DNA of 64,000 nt, taken from positions 182,860,175 through 182,924,174 of the forward strand of contig CM030362.1 of the NCBI GenBank assembly GCA_017893485.1, given 5' to 3'. Position numbers and translations under genes: made by a program. Positions 1-12,457 of the stretch are shown in pieces (positions within the stretch are counted from its first letter, which is position 1; each line of letters starts with the position of its first letter). The stretch comes from Hemerocallis citrina. Taxonomy: Eukaryota > Streptophyta > Magnoliopsida > Asparagales > Asphodelaceae. Below the pieces are notes generated by a model, which was not told the DNA's origin, searched no databases, and was given only the letters and a program-made list of their open reading frames with translations.

Positions 1-1519
1 ATCACTTTTGCATTATTCTGAACTCAAGTACAAATTCAAGCTACCAAAAGATAGCAACCAGAAACTCCTCATCTTGTAAAAATAAAACTAAATAGTAAAT
101 TCAACTTTGTGATCCACAAAACTATAGATATGCCCATGCTCTTATGCGTTACACTAACATAACAAGTGAAATAATGGAATAAATTAATGCAATGATCTTA
201 GGAAAACAACTTACTCATGATTTCTATTAAGTTCTTTAACAATCTCAAATCATCTAGGTGTAGTTTACTCATCATTAGCATAGTTTCAAGTAAATGTTCA
301 ATTTTTAACTCATCTACTCATCAAATTCATCATATCAACATATAATCCCTAACATGCTTTCTAATAGGCAAATCATCACATACAGCATGTATAGAACAAA
401 AGGAAACAAACATATGTCACTCACATTATTGAAGAAATAAACTGAATTAATAAAGAATAAGAAAAAACCCTTCTTTTACAAAATCCAAGATCAACGCTTC
501 GGAACTCCAAGAAATTAATAGTAAAAATATATTTTATTTTTGCAGAGGAGAGGGACGGCTGTAGTGGCTCTTTTATAGGGCAAAATCTGGAGTTTTTAGG
601 GTTTTATAAGTTTATGGAAACATCCCTTAACAAATTATTACTTCACATATATAAACCTTTCTTTTAAAAAGTAGTTAAACAAGTTAAATAAATTATAATA
701 AAACCAAATCTTTTTACTACTGAGTTATCCAACCATCAAGCATAACCCAGAAATTAAAAAAAAATCAGATTTGTACTAAAAGTGGTAATTTTGCACAAAA
801 GTTCCTCTTTTTTGTAATATTTGCAAATGTCATAAAATATTCGTAAAAATCCAGAAAACTTAGAAATAATATCTAATAATAAATAATGAGTTTTCCCAAA
901 ATAATTTTTGATTTTGAACTTCCCAAAAAAATATTTGCACAAGATCCATTTAAATTCCATATTTGCAAAAACACCATATTTGTTTAAATATTTACCAAAT
1001 CAACACTAAATAAAACTTAAATAGATTTTATTTTCAATGATGACCATGGAAATCCCAAAAATCAGTAAAAATGAATTTTCACTATTTGTTTGAGATCAAA
1101 ACAGCTTTTTACATAAAAGCCCATCTTTTCGAGGTATTTACAAAAACAGTTTCTTTATTCAGAAAAATCCCAAAATTTAGGATATACTTAATTATAAATA
1201 GGAGAAAGTATCCAGAAATTTAAAAGTAGAGATTTGCATCCCCAAAAAAATATTTACACGTGTTTTGCACGTGTAAAATTGAGAAATTCATAAAATAGTC
1301 AAATAAATTTAAATAAATCTGAAAATTAAAATATCATAGATAAATGAGAAAAATCAATCATTAACCATAAAATTTAAGAATTAAAAAATTTGCTAACTCT
1401 GCACGTGTGTTGCACGTGCAAAATTGCAATTTCGAGAAAATAGTCAAAATAGTCAACTTTAGAAATTTAATATTATTTAATAATGCAAAATAAATCATTT
1501 TATTTTGCAGGGTGTTACA
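1..1519 (-). mobile_element. Right end of a large LTR (chromovirus-like), truncated by the window edge
   Basis: AT-rich sequence without a credible ORF, ending in GCAGGGTGTTACA. Read on the minus strand this gives a TGTAACACCC start, typical of large plant Ty3/gypsy LTRs. Two G-box-bearing motifs lie 100-260 bp inside this end, a position where the other large LTRs here also carry GC-rich motifs. The other terminus lies outside the window, so length, target duplication and solo status are unknown. It appears inserted into the older LTR that follows at 1520. Family assignment is inferred from terminal sequence only. Confidence 0.45.
1256..1423. repeat. Two copies of a CACGTG-containing inverted motif
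   Basis: ACACGTGTTTTGCACGTGT occurs near 1257-1275 and GCACGTGTGTTGCACGTGC near 1401-1419, each holding two CACGTG cores as a short inverted repeat. CACGTG is the G-box core bound by plant bZIP/bHLH factors. Their location near the LTR's U3-side end would fit promoter elements; that function is inferred. Confidence 0.5.
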
Positions 1520-2399
1520 CTTCCGTCCTCCCTCTCATCCTGATGCCCAGCGCCCTGTTGTCTCCCACAACAGTAGCATCGCGACGTCCCTCCGGCACCA
1601 TCCCCGTGGTCCCTCACCTCGTCGCTCAGCCAGCAACAGCACCACAGTGCTGTGCTACCCCCTCTGTTGGCTGCCAGCACTAGCAGCAGCAGTGGCTAGT
1701 GGTCGTCGCCATACTGTTATGCCTCGCTCTCGCTTGTGTGCGAGTGTGCTTTGGTTCGTTGCTCATTAGTTGGATTTGTGTGGGTTTCGTTCGTTCGTGG
1801 GTGTTTGGAGCGTTGTTGTGTTCGTGGGTTTGTGATCGTTGCCGTTGGCTGTGTGTTCCTGGACTTTTCTCGCTTTTGGAGTTCTTGTGTTCGTTGAGTT
1901 TGTTGTCGGTAATCCGTTCCCGTTATTCTTGATTTTCGTCGTTTTCGTCATCGGTTAAGGCAAGTAACTTGTATTCTTTTCTTTGTGTAATACAAGTACT
2001 AAATACCGCCTGTAGTGTAATTGGGTTCTAGAGACAATTTGTGTGTGAAACCCTTGTTGATATTGTCTCTATAGTGATGATTTGACCATAGTTGCCTCAC
2101 GACACATATGACAAGATACAACCTAGGGTTGACCACTTTTGATGTATATGTTCATGCTATTTTGAGATATCTGTGTTTGATGTGTTATTCGTGATGCACT
2201 TGTCGAATACTTGTAAAACACCCTATACCATGTTTTTTGGACATCTAGTACACTATATTTCATGTTTGGATTGATTCGGATGAGTTTCGTATGATCTATA
2301 TTGACTTGTGTATGAAGAACAAATCTGTTTTTTCTGTTTTCCTGATGTTGATCAGTATTTTAGACCCTATTAAGGCCAGGATTTGAAAATATTTGTGAA

Positions 2400-3190
2400 C
2401 ATGAACTGTAGAGAATTTCGTCTATTTTCTAACCCTTTCGACGGATCTCAGTTTCGATTTACGAGTTGTGAATATTTTACTACTGAGGTGTCGAAAAATT
2501 TCCAGATTGTGTTTTCTATGAATTCTGAAGAGTAAGATATTTTTATCCTGGTGTTAAAATTATTATTTTGATCTGAAATTTTGCTCAGTACTTCTAGACT
2601 TGATTGGGGTTTACCCAGAATTTTGGTGGATTTATTTGAGAAGTTTTACAAACCTTTTCTTGCTTGCAAATAAAGATTTTATATGGAAAATTTTACTACT
2701 TTTCAGTAAAGAACCTGATTTTCGACCAAATTCTACTTGCTGTCTCTAAAATATTTCTGAATATGAAAGTTATCCTAGTGTATCTATTTTATTACCTTTT
2801 TGGCGGATTTTGATTTCGATTTACGGGTTGTAAGATATTTCTGTTTTCGTACTGATTCCAGATTCGCAAAACTACTGCATCTTGATGTTTTCTGATTTTT
2901 GTTTACTAAACTATTGATACTGAAAAATTATGATACTTTATATTCTATTACTAAACATATAGGGGAATACCCCAGTTTTTTTTTGGATTTAATTAAAGAG
3001 TTTTCATGCTGTTTTCCTGACTTTGAATACAATCTTCTTATTTCTGACTGAACTTGTTTTCTGGATTCAAACCTGTTTTGAGTTATGATTTTGTGAAATA
3101 CTATATGAATTATATATGTTTTCTGGATTCAGAAGAGAGTCTATTTTCCATATCCTTTGACGGATTCAGATTTGCATTTTTTTAGCAACG
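2400..3190. repeat. Degenerate tandem repeat (~355 bp period) inside the LTR
   Basis: Three diverged units share a landmark: TTTCGACGGATCTCAG near 2446, TTTGGCGGATTTTGAT near 2804 and TTTGACGGATTCAGAT near 3155, each followed by a similar ATTTACG(A/G)GTTGT or degenerate tract. Spacing is about 350-358 bp. Such internal duplications are common in very long plant LTRs. Confidence 0.5.
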
Positions 3191-3567
3191 GAAATCCCTG
3201 TTTTAGTGCAGTACTGTCTTGCTGTCTTAAACTGGAATTTTCGTTGTACTATTCTTTTATGCGTTATCTTTAGCCTGTATATGTTTATCTGTCACCCTGA
3301 ACCTGTTACATATTTATACCATGCTATTCTCACTCTATTTTCTGTACATACATGTCTTTCTGATAATAATAATAAAATAACCAAGTCGGGGTTAAAGGAA
3401 AGATCGCATAGTGGAAAATATAGATTTGTGTACTGAGAAGAGGGCCCGTGTTCCCTACCTGTTACGTGTTCATGACTACATGATTGACGACTCTGTTTAT
3501 CTGAACCTTGACTAAATTACTTCTCTATAGGAAGGTGTACTCAGAAGAGAACCCATAGGTTCTATCT

Positions 3568-3910
3568 ATCTGTCTGATCTGATTATCTGATATCTGTCTG
3601 TCTGATCCCAGAGTACACTGCCCTATGGACTACACTACGAAATCTAAACGAAACTATTTGAATGTAGTAACCATGTGATAAAAAGTTGGGTCGCATGAAG
3701 TGCTACCTAGATAGTAATCACACAAGACTTATAAGAACATGACATCTGTTATCTGTTTATCTGTATCTGTTATCTGACATCTGATATTTGATTATCTGTT
3801 ATCTGTTTGACTATCATCTGACACTACCATCTGTATATCTGTCTGCATACCATCTGACACTTAACACTTGGCATATGTTATCTGTATCTGTTAGTATACC
3901 ATGCTATCTG
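3568..3910. repeat. TATCTG-rich short tandem repeat
   Basis: Irregular repetitions of the hexamer/heptamer TATCTGT and its variants (ATCTGAT, ACATCTG) dominate this stretch within the LTR remnant. No coding potential. It looks like an imperfect minisatellite. Confidence 0.6.
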
Positions 3911-4482
3911 ATTTGTTTTCCTGATTCATGTTAGATATTATATTTTTGTTGTTATGCCTATACCATGCTTTGTTTGTTTCTGTTGCTTTATATTTGTTAT
4001 TTATCCTATGTACTTGTATCCTGCACTACAAGCAGCCCGTAACTTGCATTGATAGGAGTGTATTTTCTCTTTTTCTTCTTCCTGAAATTTTATTAATTGC
4101 AGATCAGGATGACCAGTTGCCAGATAAAGTTGGTGACTTGAGATATTAGTGTTGGAGTTATTATTATTAATTCTGTTACTTATTTGAACAATTGTATTTG
4201 ATACTTGGATTTATTTTGTATTGGGACAATGTGACCCAGGATATTATTAACTCCTTCAGATCTGATTTATTTGAGATCATATTATATTTTAGTTTCAAGT
4301 AAATTTTTGTTGGTATATTTGATTCGATTATGCATACTTAGTTGATTCTCTTGCTTCCGACTCCGATTATTTCTGTGAGATGTTATAAAGATTCTGAATA
4401 GCTTATGGATGATAAAAATCATTCGGTAGGCTTAGTCATGTATCCGTATTCCGTATTCTCTTTTCGGAAGCGGAGCGTGACA

Positions 4483-4825
4483 ATTTGACTCATCATCCCT
4501 TACCACTGCCAGAGCATGTACCCTTCAAGTTCTCAGAAACCCTAATGCCACTGCAAACGACGCAGGTGCATGCACTATCCATGCTTTAAGAAACCCTAAC
4601 GTCACTGCAAATCATATCTTTCCATGGTTTTCAATGGTTCCAAACTGATGGCTATCCTAGTGTGGCGTCTGTGTTAACAACCAACACATTAACAAATCCT
4701 TATAATGCAATTGTTGCAAAAATTATATCACATATGAATCTTTCTACCAAAAGTGTGAACATATCATGAAAAATCACATATCATACATAACCGAATTATG
4801 GTTTCGCAAGTGGCTCTGATACCAC
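4483..4825 (-). mobile_element. Internal leader of an Angela-like Ty1/copia element
   Basis: On the minus strand this follows the LTR at 4826-6342 and begins with the primer-binding site. It is non-coding leader and stops abruptly at 4482, where an unrelated LTR begins. The rest of the element is missing or displaced. Confidence 0.55.
4811..4824 (-). other. Primer-binding site (initiator tRNA-Met) of the Angela-like element
   Basis: Minus-strand TGGTATCAGAGCCA complements the 3' end of plant initiator methionine tRNA and lies one base inside the LTR edge at 4826. This orients the element on the minus strand and shows that the LTR is the 5' LTR, not a solo LTR. Confidence 0.85.
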
Positions 4826-6342
4826 TGTTAGGTTTCGATGGTAGTCTCAAATCAAATACACAACAGAAAAATTACAAAGAAATATCAAAACCTAGCCATG
4901 GATCCATACGAAAACCATAAATCGTGTTTAGGAGTTATACCTTGAAGATGGACCTGCTGTCTTCACAGTATGTCAATCACACCACTGCAATATTGTGGTG
5001 CCTCTACGATATCCACATGAACGGATCAAATCAAGCTCTCCCTCACACCATGGTGCTAGCTGCGGAAAGGGGATGTTCCTCACGATCTCTCTCACACACA
5101 ATTTCTGTGATGGCTAGGATTTTCTCATGTAACACTTTTCCACAGATACGTATTATATATATATAGCTGCAGAAAATCAATCCTAAGAGAGTAATGAGGC
5201 TATTGGACTCACAATCTGACCTAGTTCAGATTCGTGTGTGGGCTTTTGAACTTCAGTCAGCCCATTTAATCTAATTAAATGTCCAACCAATGTCAGGAGT
5301 CCAAGTCTTACTTAGATCCCCAATTAAATTCATCTTATGAATTTAAATCTCAATTTCGATCCATTCTAAGTGTGTGACCCTGTAGGTTCCCGTTACATTG
5401 ACAGTAATACTAAAATCATATTCTAGTATTACAAATAGTGAGTGGTATCTAGCAATACATCACTCCTACTCAAGTAACGGAAATGTCAGTGATTAGACAT
5501 AACCTATTCGTGACAAATGTTACCATGTAGTCTAGTTCCTTTGTTCAGATATCTTAATTGACCACAAGGCATAAAGATGTCACCCTTATATAGTTCAATC
5601 TTTGGTTTCTTGATGTCCGAGTAGACTTACTAAAACAAATGAGCTCAATATCTCATATTGACTCATTTGAGCATCGCCATGCATTTTGCAGTGTCACTCA
5701 ATCACGGGGCCCATAGATATTGCTCATGTTATGTAATAAGGACAAATCATATCTAAGTCACTCACATTCCTCCGCATGATTTGTAGTATATCCAATAATC
5801 GACTTTATAATCACCTTATTAGAGACAATGTTTGACGACATAAAAATATATAATTTCTCGTGTAGAGAACCGTAGTTACTTCAAGTCAAAGGACTATATA
5901 TACCATGGTCACTGTGAGAACTGCTTATGACACTTACGTAACGATCTATGCAGCATTCTCATAGTGGATCATTCCAGTACATTATTACTTTAATATGTGC
6001 CCATGTGAAGACATGATATCTCATATCCATGATCCGTTGGATATGGTCATCAGTCTACACACATACTAGTCACTATGTATTATTGTTGTCCTAATTTACA
6101 ATAACACTTGACTAGGAATATTTAAGAATAGTGTTCTGGTTACAACTAATAGGATCTCACAATCAAGTCATGCACTTGATATCGCATAGTATTGAACCTA
6201 CTATTTTAAAGACTTTATTATGTTCATTTAATCACAATAAACAACACAATAAATAAAATGCCTCATATATGAAATAAATATCATGATACAATGTAAACTA
6301 ATAATGTCAATACACAACTGGCCTCTAGGGCATACACCAACA
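4826..6342 (-). mobile_element. 5' LTR of an Angela-like Ty1/copia retrotransposon
   Basis: The minus strand runs from TGTTGGTGTATGCCCTAGAG to ...CCTAACA, 1517 bp. The ATGCCCTAGAGGC start matches the conserved beginning of Angela-clade copia LTRs of flowering plants. A second copy of the same LTR family lies at 40481-41988, colinear over its whole length. The flank on the right begins CTAGT; the matching duplication is not found because the element's other end is gone. Confidence 0.75.
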
Positions 6343-8222
6343 CTAGTTAAGTTCTACATGTAGACTCTTTTCTAGTTAATTACCTTTTCCATTATTAGAA
6401 CTTAACCCATCCCACAATAGGGCTCAACCTAACCCTCAAATCTGGCCCAACGGCTGGCCCGCCTCGACCCACACTTGGCCCGAACCAACGATGAACCGAC
6501 TCCGTCGATCGCCGCAACTGCCATCTACGCTTGGAGTTCGATCGCAACCTCATCCCGACCAACACATAGTTTTCGCTAACCTTCACGCTCCATGATCCTC
6601 GAAAAGTGGTAGCACCAAACACAACCATGGAACCCTTCCATGAACGGCGAATACGTCGGCGCATGAGTCATCTCCTCCAATGCGTTTGAGGCGACACGGG
6701 TTCCTATTCTACCCGTCTAGATATGCCAACATGACTTAATCCTAGAGTCTCAAACTCAATCGATGTGGCCCACACAAGGACACACTACCCTAGGAATAAA
6801 TCTTACACCAAGAATGCTCAAAAATAGCGCTAAAACGCTCTAAAAATGGAAAATCGCATTTCCAAACAGCAAGCACACAATTGCCGTTTATGCCAAAACG
6901 GAGTCATTCGCAGCCCCGTTTCATCAAAGAAACGCGATCGGGTGCTCCCCATGCTTCTACTCAAAGTATACAGCAAGCACAAGCACAAATTTGGCCTGAA
7001 TCTCATCCCAAAGTGATCAACAACAATACATAAACATCCATCACAATTCTTACTTCAAAATAATGAACGAACATGTTTATATTGAGGTCTACAAGCACAT
7101 AGAAGCTACTCATAACATGAAACTTTAGATAATTTATGTCTTAACTCATTCCCACATCTTTATGACCCAAAAACAGCGACTTAAAACTCATATTCTACAA
7201 GTTCAACTCAATTCCATAGGCATAGTGCAAAACAGTGAGCTTATGAATCTGTGTGTTTCTGTCGTCACTTGAAAATTTTATTATAATTCGTTTACAGATA
7301 CAAATCTTGAGTTATTAGACATTACAAAAAGTTGTATGTGTCTACTACAACTCTATAGTTATATACTTCTTCAGATTGAGTCGTTTAAGTGGTCAAACAT
7401 GCATGAAATTATTTTCAGAACAGAACAACAACTAACCACTGATAACATAAAAATACTTTAAAAACATCAAATGGTCACTAAACATCATGAAATTTGGAAC
7501 ATGGATTCTACATACTTGATAACAGGACATACATAAATTTCAAGTGATTATACCAAATACTTTCAAGTTATGACCTCTTGAATATTAACCAAAAACACAA
7601 CAGATTATCTTCACTATATCTTTTCTTTTAAGAACAGCCAGTGGTTTAGGATTTTCTAAAAATAGAAAACGATGTCCAATAATCATAAAACTTTATATTC
7701 AATCACTTAACACATGATAGAAGCACATACTAAAATTTCAAAGATAGATCTTAAGTGTTTACAGAGTTATGCGCTTTGGAAAATCATAGTCAGAATACAA
7801 GCTAAGTCTGTTTTCTGTATAGTCAGAGTTCAAGTTCGTATTTATTTAAAATAGCAAATAAATTCCAACAATTATGAAATTTGTAAGAAAGGTGTATAAC
7901 ATGCATAATAATGTAAGTTTAAATTTTCAACTTCAAACTCCAGGTATTTTACAAGTTATAGTACACAGACATAGCACATTTTTCAGTTTACCTCTTTACT
8001 GTGTTTTCATCTAGTCTTCCACTTTTAAACTAGCAAGCAACGAATTTCTACCACTTAATTACAAATTTCATGATTTCTCTTGTTGTCAATACTACATCAC
8101 AATTTCATAACACAAAAATTAAACACTTCAAATATTTAGAACACCCACCTTAATTTTGTGATGAAAGTAAGGTTCTACAAGTTTGATTTTCTTGCTCTTG
8201 CTCCTACTTGTTTGTCCTTCTT
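6343..8222. repeat. Unassigned AT-rich repeat-like region with ~190-bp degenerate units
   Basis: No ORF resembles a known protein. From about 7400 to 8000 there are at least three diverged units marked by an ATGAAATTTGG-like box (near 7488, 7685, 7874) followed by a (CA)AGTTAT-type box, spaced roughly 190 bp. The texture resembles the interior of large chromovirus LTRs, but I found no TG...CA termini. The first 400 bp are GC-richer with no recognisable feature. Confidence 0.35.
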
Positions 8223-9788
8223 TGTAACACCTCAAATTTTTAAAATACCAAAAATACCCGTTTTTATATTCCTGGAGTGGTGGAAATTTTATTTGGTGCA
8301 TTTTTATTTTAAATTTTGATATTGATGTCAAGATTTGTGTTGGATCGGTATTATTGATATATTAGAGCTCAGGGTTAAGATTTTATGTGAAGAAATATTG
8401 TTTATTTTTATTTTATAATTCTGGAGGATTATTATAAGATAATTTTAGTGTATTTATTAAAGTAGGGAGTTGGGATTTATTTGAAATATTTTGGAGATTG
8501 GGGGCTTGAATGTTAAAATACCCTTACAATTATTATTATATATTATTATTTCCCTAAATCCCCTCCCCTTCCTCCATCCCCCCTTTTTCCTTTCCCTGTT
8601 TTCTTTTTGCCCAAAACGAACCCCGACCGAAACCCATTCGGCCATGCTTTTCCCCCGCCCAAATCCACTCCATTTCTCCATGGTTCTTAAATTAATTTGA
8701 GGGGTAGGCTAATTGAAGGGTCCTCTTCCACATGGTGCTGTCAATTTGAAGAAAAAACATTGAGAAAGTATACCCTAGTTTATTTTATTTGTATGGAATT
8801 AAGTGTTTTAGTTTGTATTGAATAGAAATATGGTAGTAAGGAGATTAGAAGGTGTTGTGTATTATAGAGGCAAGAAATAGCAAATTATTGGAGATTTTGT
8901 AAATTGCAAATAAATTAGGATTTTGGGTTTATGAAAAGGGAAGTATATGTGTGTGATTAATTTCTTTCATAGTAGTAGAAATTTTTGTGGGCCATTAGAA
9001 TAATTTGGGGGTGATTTTAGTAATTATTTTGGGATAAAAATTCCGTAGGAATTTGACTATTACGTGCATCGCGCGTGTGCATCCCAGACGTTCAATAAAA
9101 TGCCTGTGTGATATTAGGATTGGTATTATTATTTTCCTATGGCTGGTTTGGATGTTTTGAGCCCTAATTGCTTTAGAATTTGATTATAGGAGATGTTAGC
9201 GGCTTCGGATACGTAATGGAGAAGTGATGCTTTGAGTCTTCGTGAGATAGCAAGTGAGTATGATTCCTTTTATTTTAATGTATATGATGTGCTATGAAAA
9301 TTTTAAATTATGGTTGTCGTATGTGATGTGTAAGGTGTATGGAGTAAAGAAATTCATATGAATGATACGGAATAAATTATGTATACATGCTATGGGGTTG
9401 TGAGATTTAAATTTGAGGAGTTATACTGATATGGATATATGTACGTGTATGTATCTAATGTGATGAGCTAAAAGGCATGGTGTGCATGTGATGTGTGATC
9501 AATGTGATGTGTTAAGACAATGGATTTAATGGCTTGTGTATGCTTATGAATTTAATGGAGTTATATGCATTCATGATATATTATAAAAGAGTTATATTAT
9601 AAAGAAGATATATTTATATATGGAGATATGTTATAAAGGAGATATATGGAGAGATATATTATAAAGGAGATACATTCATGTTATCTTATAAAGGAGATAT
9701 AAAGGGAAAAAATTTAATATTACAGTGCCGCACAATCTCCCGGGGGTTTGGGCTTGACCCCACAGGCCCGGGATACACCCGGGAATAG

Positions 9789-9791
<3 letters not shown>

Positions 9792-9839
<48 letters not shown>
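9792..9839. repeat. (TA)n microsatellite
   Basis: About 24 uninterrupted TA units inside the large LTR, next to a duplicated GCCCCAAATT(T/A)TAT motif (near 9841 and 9880). Confidence 0.95.
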
Positions 9840-9841
<2 letters not shown>

Positions 9842-11240
9842 CCCCAAATTTTATATTTGGGAATCAGGAGTTATATATTGCCCCAAATTATATTTGGGGA
9901 TCAGGAGTTTCCCTCGCTGGTATAGGGCCAGGAGGAAGATGTAGCCTCGGATGTGTAAGATTCCTATGGAGTGTCGATCCGCGTGTTATATTTGTTTTTG
10001 ACTAGCCTTCTGGCTTTAGTCTTGGTTGGATAAGTGCGCAACCGTACTTTCAATCCAGCCCACAAATAATAGATGTAGGACATCTGGATCTGGGTGAATT
10101 GGTGGGTTTATGGGATTGAAGTGTACGGGGGGAGGCACAGAGATCCTTGTGTTGTACGAGGAGGTCAGTTGTGTGGGCACTGAAAAGGAGAAAAATATAT
10201 ATGTGTATGTATACTAAAAGGAGATGAAAAAGTATATAGAGTGTGTATGTGAAATGAAAGGAAAGATAAGAAAGTAAAGAAAGAGTATAAAGAGAATGAA
10301 AAGTAAATTATTACCCAAGCTATCGGCTTTGGGGTGCGGTGTATATTACGCAAACTATGTTTGGGGTGCGGTGTATTATCTGAAAAGAATGAAGGTTAAA
10401 GTGAATTGTAATATAAGAGTGGCTATGAAAATGGTTAATATAGAGAAACCTGATATGATATGAGTTTGTTGTACCTTGGAATTGTGTCGAGGAACTACTC
10501 GCCCGCTATTTTCTTGGAAATGGTGGGAACTACCTGCCTTGGCACAACTCTTAGGATGGGTTGATGGGTTGTTGATATGTTAGATGTGTTGTGGGATGGA
10601 ATGAAAAGTAAAATAGTTGATAAAAGGAGAATGATTATTAAAATAATCTGTATAATGAAGTCAGAATGAAAAGAAGATAAATTGTAAGTTATTATGAGAG
10701 TGAAAATTAATGTGTTACGAGATGTTATGATATGTGTTATAAGTTATGGATAAAGATGATATTATGAGATTGAATGAATGTGATAATATGTGTTGTGAAT
10801 GTGATATTATGAGATTAAATACATGGGAGGAATTGCGATAAAAATAAATACCTGTAGTGAGATATTATGGAGATCAATGTGATATTATTGCTCGTATAAA
10901 TGTGATGTATGTAGTATGAGAATGAGAAAGAAAATGTATATGAATTAAGATAAGTATGAAAGAACATGAGCCGTGAGCTTGGTAAATGAAGTACGTGATT
11001 AAATAAGTATGAAGAAAACGAGGTAGTGGCATTATATGATTAAATATGAAAAGTAGAAGAATTATATATGTATAGTATTACCGTGTTATGTCGTTGGTTA
11101 TAAAGTAAAGTTTACGTGTGAATGTAAAACTATATGGGAAAGTAAAGTTGTAGGTGGTATTAGTATAATGCTTAAAGTGTTGCGTGTTAAGCGATCAATT
11201 TGCGAATGATTTCAAAACTATGATAAGTAGATTGTGAGCA

Positions 11241-11354
<114 letters not shown>

Positions 11355-12137
11355 TAAACAGGTGATGATCCAAAGAGTACTTGATGAAAAGCCACATTTA
11401 TGGTGTGTATATGTTCACATTTCAGATGGAATTTTATTATCTTGGTATTCGTAAGTTCATTTTACTTTATTTATAAAGTTTAATCGATTTGCTTAATCAG
11501 TAAATTATACTCATACCAGAAATGGCTAACCCCTTACTGTTTGGGGGGTTAGGGGAGTCCCAGGACAACCCTAGATCCCCTACTATTACAGGTCCTCAGC
11601 AGTACAGAGATGAGGTGTAGATTTGATGGAGTGGAGCCTTTCACTTTTAAAAAATTTTGTCTAAGTTAATATGATGAATAGTGAAATTTATGATTTAAAT
11701 TGTATTTTAGATGTATAAGCATGTAGATGATGATGTTGAGTAGAGTGTGGAGTGGTATGATATGTTTGTGACCCGTACTCATCTCGTTGTGGAGTATCGG
11801 GCCCTGTGGTAGGTTTTATAAGTTATTTTCTAAAAATTTCACTATGTTTTCAAAGATATTTATGGTTTTTAATTGATAATTGATATTCTATTATGAGTTT
11901 GGCCCCCAGAGCATGATATTTATATTGCTTGTGTGATTCTGCTCATTTTGGCCTGGGGAGCCCATGTTATTATTGCCTGTGATGTGAGCTACGGAATTTA
12001 GAGCAGAATTTCGTAAGCTTTTTGTGTTTCGGGGCAAAAATTTCAGGGGAAACTCTGCCAAATTTTTATTTGAACTATAATATTCTTAGTTTATGTTTAA
12101 AGTGATATAGAAATTGAAATAGTTGAGAAAAAAAAAA

Positions 12138-12161
12138 GGGGGGGGGGGGGGGGGGGGGGGG
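12138..12161. repeat. Poly-G tract (24 G) at the 3' edge of the LTR
   Basis: An A11 run passes into 24 consecutive G residues that end inside the terminal GGTGTTACA of the LTR. It is capable of G-quadruplex formation. The exact length is likely polymorphic or subject to assembly error. Confidence 0.9.
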
Positions 12162-12168
12162 TGTTACA

Positions 12169-12452
12169 TGACTTTACCCCGACATCAGGTAGTGAGAGTG
12201 TTCTTTGCACCGCCCCTCGTGTCACCTCCTCCAGCAAGCCTCGCACTTGTCCCATGCCTCCTCCTTCTGACCGTCGCAGCGCCCCTGATCACCTTAGTCA
12301 CCTTTGCACTAATTGCAAGTAGATTGTCCATTTTGAACGCACATGCCATCTTCATTTTTGCAACCACTTCAGCAACCGGTCATACTGATAGTGATTGCTT
12401 TGTCCAACATTCACAACTTCTAGTTCAAGCATGTAGCGTAGGAAGTAACAGG
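12169..12452 (+). pseudogene. Copia 1 gag fragment with degenerate zinc knuckle
   Basis: In one frame near 12300-12350 the translation contains C-TN-C, four residues (one a stop), H, four residues, C: a CX2CX4HX4C nucleocapsid knuckle with an internal stop. It is followed immediately by the solo LTR at 12458, beyond which copia 1 resumes at 15691 with sequence matching the second copia copy (near 42710). This supports a single gag-pol interrupted by insertion. Decayed; its upstream end is not resolved. Confidence 0.5.
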
Positions 12453-12457
12453 GTTTA
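12453..12457. repeat. Target-site duplication GTTTA, left copy
   Basis: GTTTA immediately precedes the solo LTR and is repeated at 15686-15690 immediately after it. Confidence 0.85.

Larger units (their letters stand above)
1520..4482 (-). mobile_element. Large LTR remnant (~3 kb), starts TGTCACGCTCCGC on the minus strand
   Basis: The right terminus GCGGAGCGTGACA reads TGTCACGCTCCGCTTCC on the minus strand and aligns with the first 17 bases of the solo LTR at 12458 (TGTCATGTCTCGCTTCC). The following ~100 bp (the CATCCATAAG region) also match, so both belong to one LTR superfamily in opposite orientation. No coding region is seen. The left end is cut by the LTR at 1-1519. The sequence right of 4482 belongs to an Angela-like element, so this LTR probably inserted there, but I found no target duplication. 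Confidence 0.55.
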
